Source of the DNA: Marchantia polymorpha subsp. ruderalis
Taxonomy: Eukaryota; Streptophyta; Marchantiopsida; Marchantiales; Marchantiaceae
Direction of reading: 5' to 3'
Length of the DNA: 64,000 nt
NCBI GenBank assembly: GCA_037833965.1
Contig: AP031357.1
Coordinates: forward strand, 7,088,001-7,152,000
Shown in pieces: positions 1 to 11,086 of this stretch. The notes under the pieces are model-generated. The model did not search any database. It was given only the letters and a program-made list of their open reading frames with translations, and was not told the DNA's origin. The first letter of the stretch is position 1. The number at the start of each line of letters is the position of its first letter. Made by a program: the position numbers and the translations under genes.

Positions 1-1004
1 TTGCCTTGGCTTCCTACTCAAAGTTTGGTCTTGTGGAAACTCTATGCACACACTCCACATGTTGGCGGTGTGCGAAGCGGGCATCAAGTTGAATGATCGA
101 ATTTATTAAAATCCCAGAGGACTTCAGTAATGTAGTCAAGATTCATCTGAGTGCATAAGAATGAAGACAACACGAGTCATTTAAAAGGATCCTCGGGACA
201 GAAGTATGCACACATCTTCCGGAATGTCAGTCTCTATGTTCTGCTTGTATTAAAATATGCCTCACTAGTGAGACGCATCGATTGAAACAAAAGTGAATTG
301 TGAAATTCGTATTTGCCACCAGGATAAGAAGAGTATTACCAGTGAATATTTTCTATCAACGTCCGTACTGAACTCAGCTTCTTGTCAACGAAAGATGCAG
401 AGGGGCGGTGACAAGTTTGCCCATACATCTGGGAGACAATATATTCCCTGTACAGGTGGCAGGTAAGCTCGATAGACCAACAAACATATCGTACAACTCA
501 GAGAGACATTCTCAGTGACATGTATATTACCCCTTGACACACAGTATGAATATGAGGAACATCTTTTAAGTTTCTGGTGGTATTTGTGGACACAAAAGAT
601 TCCTTCCGTCTCAATTTGAAAACAGTTCTCACCCACACAAATTTAATCTTGCATGCGGTTCTACCTGCAAATCATGAAAAACCAAGGATACTATTCCCCA
701 CTCATGATCCATAGCACAACCGGTAACTCCAATGCACACTAGTCATACGGAGTGTACGCACATTGGTACCGAAGACCAGTTTGCTAAAGTCCTCATCTAT
801 ATATTATGTTTCGAAACTAACATTTGTTGGCTTTTAATGCACGCAGGCGCCCATTCTCCTAAGGGATGAGTCCAGCACTTACTCGCCTACATGGACTGAC
901 TGTCTCACTTTGCATCAGAAGTCGTTGTCTCGTATCGTATTGACAAAAGTTATAGTACACGGCATGTTCCACCTTCGCGAAGACCGCTCTACGAGTGGCT
1001 TTAT
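1..1004. other. Intergenic, nothing recognised
   Basis: About 1 kb of mixed-composition DNA downstream of the SOUL gene, which is on the minus strand. Short open frames occur on the minus strand (for example 385-636) but none resembles a known family or shows splice-site support. The part next to 1005 should contain the 3' UTR of the SOUL gene. Confidence 0.5.
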
Positions 1005-2218
1005 CTACTTTGCACTCAGACTCTCAGCCGACTTATCCAACTTGATGTTGACCCACACTTCGTTCTTGCGATTGAAAATCTGAAATGGACTGCTGTACTG
1101 AGCAATGGCGTAAGAATCCAGCCCCTCGATAGGATAAGTAGCATCCTTGGCAAAATCTGAGCTTCCCAAGCTGATAGAGAGCTTCTCAGCCTCTTGAGCC
1201 ACGTTGAAGTCCATTGCATATCCGGAGAATGTCCTCACTGCAACGGTTCGCTTGCCCCAGCGCTCGAAAGTGAGGTCAAGTTCCTCGAGAGGAGTTGGCG
1301 GCGCCTTGTGAAACTTCGGAGGAACGTAAAACCGCACGGCAAAGGCAGACGAACAGAACGGCCCAGCGGAGGGAACAATCCCTGTCACCACGGGGGATGT
1401 CATCGGCACTCTTGTCCAGTTGTGATTGCCACCTTCGATATACTCAAAGAGCCTGCATAAGGCATTGACAAGAACAAAGACTAAGTCAGAAATTCTACTC
1501 TCCTGATATACATCGACCACGCATTCCACAGTTGGGTGTCAAAGTCATGCAAAATGAGACTGTATGAGAAAAGAGCTTTGAATTAAACTGTACATCGAAT
1601 GATGTAAACCCACATTCATGGTTTCATTCGCGAGGAGATCAGGCGTTTGGTTTCATGTATACTTGTAGGGCACTGCACGTGGAGCGCTTGGCTCGCTCGT
1701 GGGAAGCAGTCCTTCGTGATGTTCATTAGACGAGATGTTCATTTCCATCGTTCAAGTTTTCAAATGGAATTGAACTACGAAATATCGAACTCCACACGAA
1801 ATAAAGAAAGATATCACTAGGATTTACGCTAGTTTCAGAGAATGAGAGACGAACAAAAACGGCGACTTCCTGTGTGCATATTCCTAAACTCCTTGACCTC
1901 ACTTAAAATCAGACGTCATTGATAAAGCAAAACGATTCAAGCACTTAATTCGAATTACGAGATTTGCTTCCCGACATAATCAAACCGTCGACTTGGAGGG
2001 GAGAATTACCTGTGGAATCCAGCCTGTGTTGCATGCACAAATGAAAAATCGTCTACCATGGCAACAGCCCACACACTCTCATTGTACAAACGGACTTCAA
2101 AATCACCTTCTTCCTTCAACACAGTATACTCCGGAGTATCTAGCGCAGGAAAAGCCGCTGCATGGATGGTGCAGATGGCGAGCAGCAAACACAAAGGCAG
2201 TACGACCTTCTGATCCAT
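1005..2218 (-). CDS. SOUL/HBP-family heme-binding protein, secreted or vacuolar type, two exons
   Basis: Two exons join in frame. Exon 1 (2218-2010) ends CACAG before GTAATT. Exon 2 (1452-1005) follows an ATGCAG acceptor, and codon 70 (Arg) is split across the junction, giving 218 residues. The start at 2218 (MDQKVVLPLCLLLAIC) is preferred over an in-frame ATG at 2239 because it places a hydrophobic signal peptide at the N terminus. Family features are EYTVLKEEGDFEVRLY near residue 30, RLFEYIEGGN after the junction, VPMTSPVV (the MTxPV motif of SOUL proteins), a FYVPPKF strand and the PPTPLEELDL segment before a TVAVRTFSGY strand. SOUL proteins bind heme or tetrapyrroles; plant members are cytosolic, plastidial or secreted, and the signal peptide here suggests the secretory route. 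Length is normal for the family. Family assignment is firm; ligand and location are inferred. Confidence 0.9.
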
Positions 2219-3060
2219 CTTTCGCGTACCGCACATCAAAATTTAAGTCAGAATCTGCAAGAAACCCAACCAGCAGCCCAAAAACATTAGCAATCAAAAA
2301 ACTCCAAAGACATTCCGATCCTCTAAGTGAAACCAGATGAACGAAGCAGATTGCATCTTCCACCCGAGGATCTCCTCGGGTGAACTGGGTTGACTGTCAA
2401 ATGATACAACTCCCGGATAATCTCCACTTATAGGACCCGTGGAGTTGACATCGATAGATGAGGCATCGATATCAAGCACATGCCTCAGCTCGCTGCTCAA
2501 CATGAAAGCACATCACTTCCCACCGAATTTACGGAATTCACTGAAAATGCATTCGAAGAGCTTCATATAAAACTAAAGCATATTCCTCTACACGAAATCC
2601 ATAGCTAAATTGGGACATCAATCTCACCCCTCCCTCTCAGGTTAGCCAAGATTCCTCCCCGATATGAGTTCCACTAGGCAAAACCTAACCATAAAATCTA
2701 AAGCTACTCTCTCTCTCTCCAACAATTGACAGAAGATCTGTCCAGAAAAGAACCGACCTTTCTCTTCGGAGCAACGACAGCTTCAAGGAAACCGGATGAA
2801 GTGGAAACCCAAACAGCAGAGTGTCCGCCTTGAATGTAGCAGAAGGAAGGGGATTTATTGCCGAGACGGGAGCCCTACGTACAATGTTCGACCTGACAAG
2901 TGGTGTCCTGGCTGCCACACAAGACCAAATCTGTGCCTAGCTCTGAGTCAGACGATCCTGTGCGACCTCGTCGATCGCCATAACATAGCGGGCAATGCAA
3001 GTTTTCTTATCCAGCTCGTTATTCTATTAATACAACGCTCTTGCTGAAGATTCACGAAGG
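2219..3060 (-). promoter_or_regulatory. Probable 5' UTR and promoter side of the SOUL gene
   Basis: Region upstream of the SOUL start on the minus strand. A short CT run at about 2706-2720 on the plus strand reads as GA on the gene's strand, the pattern seen in front of the other genes here (10.4 and 34.5 kb). No TATA element could be placed with confidence. Short open frames (such as 2685-2918, minus) have no recognised family. Confidence 0.35.
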
Positions 3061-5182
3061 AAGCCAAGTGTCTTCGTTGAGTCTCCTTGTTCTCGGGCCT
3101 TGGGGCCGTATCCTCTCGTCATGTCCAATGCCTTCTGTGCTTCCCCGTCATCTGCCGTTTTTTACAAGTCTCCTTCTTGACGTAAACCTCGTATTTATTT
3201 TTCCTGTTTGAGATTCGGTGCGATTTGAAGTGCGTTGCTTGAGGCCAAAAATCATTTAATACATTGAAAAAATATTCACGCGTTACATTTTCTTACCGCG
3301 TTTATAATGCGGCGAGGGAGATTATGCAATTTTCCTCTAACCAGATTCTTGATTCTTGTTAACATCAAGCGATAACGAGTGTAAGTATTTGTTGTTAATC
3401 AAATAAAGGAGAGTTGTCTAGTAGAGTTTGATATAACAATTTTAACATACACTCCTACGTCTCGTTCGAGATGTTGTTCTAGCAAAGTTGTATGTTCATG
3501 GAAGTTTACATTATTACTCCAACTCTTACTTATCACACCATGGCTTAAACTATCCATTCGCACATTGATTGTTTTGCTTTAGAAGTAGTAGTTTATAACC
3601 ATCTGTTTGCACATCGATTGACTTAATTCAGATGTAGTAAATATTCATATGACATTTCTCTTGGAATGAGAAATATAACTACGCAAGATGTCATCAGATA
3701 TTTCGTATTAAGTATTATGGGAGAGGTTGCCTAACAGACACAGATTATTCTTGACATGTCTTCCAGTGGACTCTATATAGGTCAATTTTATATTTGGTTA
3801 TAAAAGATCAAATTATACTTGAAAATATGGAGATTGTAAATACTGCACATGACACGATTTACATTGCATGAGGGTATGATTACTTATATTTTTTAATATG
3901 TATAAACTCAGGATTCCAAAATTCGTGGGCATGTAGATCTTTCATTTATTATGCTTAGATTAATATGGAACTAACTATGCTTGTGTCCACATGTTTGTGA
4001 AAAGAATATCATACTAGGAAGCATGAATTTGACTTTTTTAGCATGTTAGCTGATATTTATCAAATCAAATGTTTTCATTAGGAAAAAGAGCAATAGCTGA
4101 TATTGTAGTACCTAGAAGATTCATCATATTTATTGATGAAAATATATTAAGTGATCTTAACCTTGTTGTTTGTATTCAGTTATTTGTAATTATCTTACAT
4201 GTTGTAAAACAAGATCTTAAATTTTCTTCAGTCATAGCATTTGATTCGCTATTTGAAACTTTACAAGATTGAATTTATTCAGACATTTTTAACTCCTTGT
4301 GTATAGTTGTTAGTATTATATTCACAATATTTTTCACGGGCAAGTAATAAGTTTTTTACTACAAAATTTTAAACATTTAGATATGCATCAATGAATCAAT
4401 CTGCATCTATCACATGCAATCTAATTACACGTATCGAAATGTAGAATCAATTTTTGTGAACTATATTATTATATGGTTTGTAGTTGTTATTAGACATCTT
4501 CATTGTCTCATATTATTTTGTCATAATAAAAAAGGATGATTGTTGATAGAAAATTTGGATGAGCTTGTAATCTGCACAAATTATAAAAAGTCATAATACA
4601 ATTTGAAAATCATTTTTTAGCTTAAAAAGTATTTTGTGAAAATTGAGAATGTATTTATCAGCTAATTTTGACTTGGTTGTATTATTTTAGTGAATTCTGA
4701 TCTTCATCTATCTCACAATCACTTCAATTTCTACTTACATTTTATGGAATATATTAATATAACAAAAAGTTGCAATCTGAATGCTAAAATTATTGACAAC
4801 AAATATTGGATGCATCGTTGTACCTAACAATATGTTATTATGCAGTTAATTATTAATAAATCAAAAAATGTACAGACATAGTTCTGAAACATATGCTAGA
4901 GTGTTATTTCATATTTTTTTTTAAATCGAAATCATCATAGTGAAACAATATAATTTGAACTATGATATAAATTATAAACTGAAATGAATTAACTGTGACT
5001 TATTTTTAGAATGTTTAAAACTTTAAAAAAATATAACATAAAGTGAACTGTTTGAAAATATAATTTTTTTAACAAGAACAAAATTCAATTATTTCAAAAT
5101 GGATGAGTTATGAAAATGATACTCTTTGAAGTTATTCTAGGAAGTAAGTACTACTTTTGTGCTGTTCAATGTTCAACAACAT
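3061..5182. other. AT-rich intergenic DNA
   Basis: Strongly AT-rich with no coding signal on either strand; the only open frame above 60 codons (4069-4272) has no recognisable family and biased composition. No transposon domain could be identified. Confidence 0.6.
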
Positions 5183-5225
5183 AAATCAACAACGATTGTA
5201 AAGATTTTACAATCATTGTTGATTT
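5183..5225. repeat. Inverted repeat, 20-bp arms, 3-nt spacer
   Basis: Left arm 5183-5202 (starts AAATCAACAACG) and right arm 5206-5225 (ends ATTGTTGATTT) are reverse complements with one mismatch, which is a G-U pair in RNA. The spacer is GAT. No target duplication was seen. It may be a cruciform or the end of an old foldback element. Confidence 0.8.
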
Positions 5226-5465
5226 AATTTTCACTTTGATGCACACAAATAATTGTAATTATCCATGCAAATTTTGATTTATTGTTTTAAATGTACAATG
5301 TTATATTTAATGTTGATTTAGATCCAAATATTTCAAATTATACGTGTGATTTTGATGCACACAATAATTATAATTATCCATGAAAATTTCAATTTATTGT
5401 TTGAAATTTACATTAATATATTTTATGTTAATTTAGATTCAAATATTTCAAATTATATATGTGAT
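5226..5465. repeat. Imperfect two-copy tandem duplication, about 115-120 bp
   Basis: The segment with TTTGATGCACACAAATAATTG at 5235 onward recurs from about 5350 (TTTTGATGCACACAATAATT). Both copies continue through ATTATCCATG, a T-rich stretch, and CAAATATTTCAAATTATA. It lies immediately after the 5183-5225 inverted repeat. The sequence is AT-rich and non-coding. Confidence 0.7.
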
Positions 5466-5729
5466 TTTAGAATATATAGAAAGAATTGTATATGTGTCAC
5501 TATGGATATATATGTTTTCATAAAATGAGTTAAAATTATGCTATACGTCGATATGTTACTGCACATTGTAAATTTAATAATAATTATGCATATATGAACC
5601 TGCTTTCAAAATTTAAATTTCAATCACAAATCAACAGGCATTTGCAAACTTGACATTTGCCAAATTTGTCATAAATTACTCTATTATGACATCACAAAAA
5701 TTTTATATTTGACAAATATGATCACTGTA

Positions 5730-7410
5730 TCAAACTGTTGGAATTTCCTTAAATTGTTTACAGCACATGATGCCATTGAGTGACAGATCCATTAAGGACG
5801 ATCTGTAATCGTCTTTCTTCCAACTAATGACGAAAAAATCACTCTCCACACGCGTTGTACAAGGATATAAACTAGCAAATCCTCCAGCAAATGTGCACAC
5901 TTTGGGAAATCTAAGTTCAAGAGCACTCCATGCTTCATGAAAATCTACAAATTCCGGCATTTGATCCACATTGTCACGAAGTATATCTTCTCTTTGATAA
6001 GCAGTCCTGAGTTCATTGTATTCTCGTTCCAAGCTGTAAATATACTCGTTGATGAGTTTCTTCTCAAGTCGAGATCAAAATCTAATGATTAGGTACACAA
6101 AGCTTGATGCAGGCATGGTCACAAACTCTCGAGGAAGACTTGGAGTAAAGTTGATTCTAGTGCATTGTTACTATTCCATTATGGCTCAATTGAATGTATT
6201 CCAGCTGCAAGACTAACTATTAGATTTTCAACTTAACAAATCACAACATCCTTCTCAACTTGATACAAGCTATCGAATGACATAACAATGAACGAACCAC
6301 AGCCTTGAACAAAATGCATGACAACATTCTTGTCAGATCTGTAAAACTGTTAGATTACAAGTTATTTTCATCTTGTTATTTAAATAATAATTCAGAGAGT
6401 GTATCTTCCATTACTGTCACATCCCAAAGACAAGAAATGAATCTACAAAAAGCAATTTCCTGTTGTGTGACCAACAACGTAGAATGCTACAAGGTTTTAA
6501 ACATAATGTAAATTGCTATAACTATTGGGATCAATAAAATTAGAGCAATCCATCACATGACAGTTGGTTTCAAATCAAAATTTTTCTAGTCTATGCATTC
6601 AACAATACGGCAATGATGAGTTGAAAATCAAGGTAATACTTTCCCTAACAATAACCAGCGAGTAGTTGCAAACTTTGAACACTTAGCTCGCATTCATTGA
6701 TCAAATTTTGTTGTCGATGAAGGTATCTGATGATGGCAGTTAACGTCGTGTAAAATTCAATGTTGAGATAATCTGAAATAACATTTTGAACTACAAGATC
6801 AAGTTGGTGTGCACCACACCAAAATCAAATCAAGTAACAACCTTCTCGTTCAACTTGAGAGAAAACACGAATCACTATTCCACGTACTTGAACTATCATA
6901 TTTCTGGCACCATTAGAGCATGTCGATAAGAGTGTGTATACCCAAGATGGACAACTTGCATCCATAGCTTTCTCGAACGTCTCGAACAAATTGTCATCTG
7001 TGTTTGGTCCGTAAAGAGAAAGACAATATAAATGAAAACAATACAATCTAGTTCCTACAACAAACCTCACTCAATGAATCAAATGCGATTGAAAAAATCA
7101 AACAATTAGCAAGTAATTTAATGAGTTTTTGTAGGTAGACAACAACATCAACCCGAACAAACAATGATACTTTTGATTCATTGTATCCGCCAAGATAACC
7201 GAGAGTAAATTCTTCACGTGCACACTCCACTTGATGCGTTGTTATTCTAAACGACGAGCCAAGACCAACGATCTCAATAACAAGCTTGAAAAACTTGATA
7301 TGAACTTGATATCCTACAATCACACTATCAGATTTGATTGGCTCAAAAAATCTCAACGCACGATCAATACAAATGTACTCAGCTTTAGTATCAAATAGAA
7401 GTATACGCAA
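5730..7410 (-). pseudogene. Degenerate hAT-type transposase
   Basis: Read on the minus strand, fragments occur in the order of a hAT transposase but in different frames. The N-terminal part (7410-7048) contains EEFTLGYLGGYNESKVSLF and a KLLANCLIFSIAFDS catalytic-core strand. The next fragment (7070-6825) contains STCSNGARNMIVQVRGIV, matching the usual SSDGARNMTGxxxGVVTR segment. Then WCGAHQLDLVVQ at about 6785-6830 is the conserved core motif. The C-terminal part (6032-5730) carries the dimerisation-like LRFPKVCTFAGGFASLYP and TTRVESDFFVISWKKDDY. Frameshifts and lost spans make it non-functional. No N-terminal BED finger or terminal inverted repeats were found. Family recognition comes from motif memory, not a search. 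Confidence 0.8.
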
Positions 7411-10019
7411 AATTATATCGATGATGTTTACTTTTATATGAAAATATAGCTCATCTCATGATCTAACAAAATGAGCATGCATAGTATTCACTAAAATAGT
7501 ATCATAAAAGAAACTTGACTTTGCTTCTACTGACAGAGAACAGTATTCACTCCACTTTGTCAAGTGTTGGCTCTTGAGATGTTGTGGTTGCAATTCTGGT
7601 AAATAAACTCTAAAATACTTTGTGGTCCTAGCCGACTTGTGCTTCTAGCCGATCTTTTGTTCACGGCCCATATCTGACAGAAACGACATAAAACTGATGT
7701 GTCATGTAATTTTGAGCCATCTCCGATTCTGTACTCCTCGAGACCTGAAACCCTATCTCAACATCTAAATATAGTAAGTACGAGAAATTGAAGTTGTGAC
7801 ATTTGAGTGCGTACTCTTTCGCGCTTTATGTGTGCGTATGTGTATGTGAGTAACATGTCAGTGATGTAGAATGTATGACGATATGTATTCGCACGACAGA
7901 TGTGACGACACTTGACAACGGATACCGCGTCAAAATCTTTAATCCATACTCGAATGGATTTTTGAGTTTCTTTGATGACATATCATTGACAGCAGTTCTT
8001 CAACAACAAAAATGAACGCCATATCTCTTCGATAGCTGTAGTGAACTCGACTCACTTCTTCTCTTTGGCTTCTCTGTGGCTTGAGAAGAATTCTTCAGAT
8101 TGTCGTTCTTTTCCACGCTGAAGAGTTGATGTTGCTCATTCAACAGCAACGGGCAGAGCAGCTGTCGCTCGTTTCCACCACTCAAGACTTACTGTTTTCT
8201 TTAACCGTAACAGACAAGAGGAACCGTCAACTCAAGAAACTCTCAACTAAAACTGTCATTTTTATTTATGGCATGTCGCAAATATTATTTATGACAAAAT
8301 TGGCATTAGCGCCGCCAATGCCATATTTGAAGAGGCCTGCAAATCAGCCGCTATAAAAATATACATATATACATACCTTCATTTATATTGAAAATTAAAT
8401 TTCATAAAAAATTGGATTTCCAGTAGAAGAGTATGAGAAAATGATCTTATCTCTTGTAAAGAATAATTATCTTTTTTGAACATAATCATGAAATTATTTT
8501 TTACATATATATGAAGTATACAACTGAAAAAAGAATCTAGTTGGATTTGCAACTATGAACAGAATTAAAATTCTTCTCAAAAGAAAATAAGAATCATTAT
8601 TATGTTATTCATCTATTTATCCTAATCCTAAATTTCATTTTCCATGAATTTTTGGATGATAATATACTCGCGTAAGTTGTTCACATTGTATAATGCGTAT
8701 GGATCATTGAAACTGAATTCTCCATTTTATTATATTAATCTTCTATACCGCTCATTTTTAGTCGAGATGATAAGTATCAGCTGATTTCTACTTGCATTGA
8801 ACTTATTTCTTTGATTTGAGATTTACTCTTTTCCTTTCAAGGGATATTGTAAGCCGTTGTTGTACCATTTCAAACAATCGATTCTATTCTTTCAGGAATC
8901 AAGGGGCATGCGTGGAACTTGATATGATCCAAAATAAACCATCAACATGAAGGTGAACTTCTGCGCAGGCTGAAACTCTTATCGTGTTGGACAGTAAGTA
9001 TTCTGTAAATCTCTAGACGTGTCACTTCTTGGACGAAGTTGAAATTCTGGACGGGTGGATGGCAAGAATCATATGGCAAGAATCATATGGCAAGATTTAT
9101 AAACACATATACTCAGTGGTGTCACAGTCTTCTAAGGCGGAAGATAAACCCTTCAAGCATAGAAGAAACCATTAGAAACCTCGCTGTCTACGACTGGTAG
9201 GTCTCGACTTGGTCAGTTCGTTAAGCTAACAACCATAAGCTTCAGATAATCAGGAATCCACACCCTCCGTGTGCAGGTGCTCGCTCCTCTCCCGAATAGA
9301 TGTTTATCTTTCGAGTTATAATCACAGCTGCTTGCAGCAGAAGAAAGAAGCAAAGAGAAATGCATTTTCATGCAGATCACGCCTGACGGTCCTTCGAGTC
9401 ATGATAATCGATGTACATGCGGTTCCGGGGAGAGAACGCGGAGACTTCATGACACAGTAAGGACAAGGAACACTTTCCGAAAAGATAATAGGGGCCAAAT
9501 TAGCAAAACTGCTCCTTAGGCTGGCCAGGCAAACATAAACGATAAGGAAGAATCAAGTGGATCATGGCGAACTGACTGACAGGAAATAACAGTTACTCTC
9601 GTAAAAAAGCTAAATCTCCTCGCCCACGACATCTTCATTTCTGCAGTCCGCATGACTGCTGCATAAATACAAATAGAAGGGGAAAAAACCACTTGAAGTA
9701 CGCAAAGGTCATCATTACTTCACTCACTTATTAAATTATTCTTAATCTCATGGAGAAACTCTTCTCTTTATCGAAGCACTGTACCTTGGAAGTAGTACTA
9801 AGAAAATGCTCAGGCTCTTCAAAAGATCGACAGTCGGAGAATGCCCACCAGAGCCAAATGGTGGAACTTAAAGGCACACACTGGGGCCCTCATCACTTCA
9901 CCTCCGGATTATATAATCGACTGTCTCACAGAAAACTCTTCTCCGCAGCAAATAATTAAAACGCGCTCGGCGTCTCTAAATGATCGACCGTCGCAGAGTG
10001 GTCCATGTTCCACCTTTGG
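7411..10019. other. Intergenic
   Basis: Mixed AT-rich DNA without supported genes. Open frames at 8081-8356 and 9269-9460 have no family resemblance. A short direct repeat lies at 9059-9096. The 3' part (from about 9,700) becomes more balanced in composition as it approaches the Ubc13 5' region. Confidence 0.5.
9059..9096. repeat. 16-bp direct repeat, 2.5 copies
   Basis: The unit ATGGCAAGAATCAT plus two bases is repeated back to back, and a third partial copy runs into AAGATTT. A small local duplication with no further meaning seen. Confidence 0.75.
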
Positions 10020-11086
10020 CTAACAGTTTCGCCAATTTGGCTGGAAGTTTAGCAGGAGGAGGAGGAGGAGTTTCGGAGTTTGGAGCATCCGGCGATCACC
10101 CCACAGAAGCTCCCCCACGACGTACAAAGAAGAGAAATAAAATCCGCCGAGGAGCTACAGAAATTCCAAGGCGCTGTTGCAGTCAAACGAAATAGGGAAA
10201 TAGGGGAAATGGGGAAATAGGAGAAATGGGGGAATAAGAAGAGGGAAACATAGACGCGAGAGCACGGAGGTAAAATAGGGATACGACATTGTGAAGGTCG
10301 TGCGAGGAAGGGGGAAGGGGGCAGGGAACGAAAGAAGCGTCCGTTTGCCCTAAACTAATAAACAAGCAAAAGTAGTGGAGGGCCACAGTGAGACAGAGAG
10401 AGAGAGAGAGCGAGAGAAGGAAGGGGAGCGAGGGAGTGAGCAGAGAGAGAGAGAGAGAGGGAGGAGGGGACAGGAAGGAAGGAAGGAACCAACGAAGGAA
10501 GGGGAGGGGAGGGGAGGGGAGGGGGAGGGGGAGGGAGCGAGGGCAGGACAAAGGCTCATGAGGGAGTCTGGAAGCCTCGTTCTTGCGCTCTGTTGATGCT
10601 GTTGCGGGTGTCGTTGCAACACTGTTGTAGCTGGTGCTGGTGTCGGGCCTAGTGCTCTAGTGCTGGGCGAAATTGAAGCGGTCGGGAGCTAGATTCCTCA
10701 AGATTGGATCGGCTGCAGAAGCGAAGGATTTTGCTGCGGGATCTGCCAGGGGGTGAGACGAGCAGTACGGGTGGGCGGGTTGGTTGGTTGGTTGGTTGAT
10801 TGATTGATTGATTCCGAGCAGCACGAGAGAGGAAGGAAGGGAGACAGAGAGCAGGACGAGACGGTTCGACCGGTGGTGGCAGAGGAAGGGCGAGGTGCCT
10901 TTGGTGGTATTGCTGTTGCTGCTGCTGCTGCTGCCGCCGCCTAGGTGAAGGAGAGTGACAGGGAGTGGCTGGCGCGCTGCCTTGCTTCTGGGGCGAGGGT
11001 TGAGAGCGAGGATCTTTGGACAAGAGGCGGGAGAAGATTAGCGTTTCGGGTTGGGTTCCGGGGCGACCTTGGCGTTACACTGCAAC
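10020..11086 (+). promoter_or_regulatory. GA-rich promoter and 5' UTR region of the Ubc13 gene
   Basis: This GC- and purine-rich block leads directly to the Ubc13 start codon. It holds a (GA)n tract at about 10,390-10,460, AGGG/GGGGA runs to 10,540, a (TTGG)n-(TTGA)n tract at about 10,785-10,813 and a (GCT)n run at about 10,915-10,933. GA and CT tracts in plant 5' UTRs often mark the transcription start zone and bind GAGA-type factors; the precise start cannot be read here. Open frames in both strands (such as 10183-10622 and 10649-11023) are products of the repeats: they encode only S/L/P or R/E/G/Q-biased strings. Confidence 0.55.

Noticed and set aside
10183-11023. Several 70-124-codon frames on both strands before the Ubc13 gene
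   Set aside because: They consist of low-complexity strings from GA, GGGA, TTGG and GCT tracts and overlap each other; the block is better explained as promoter and 5' UTR.
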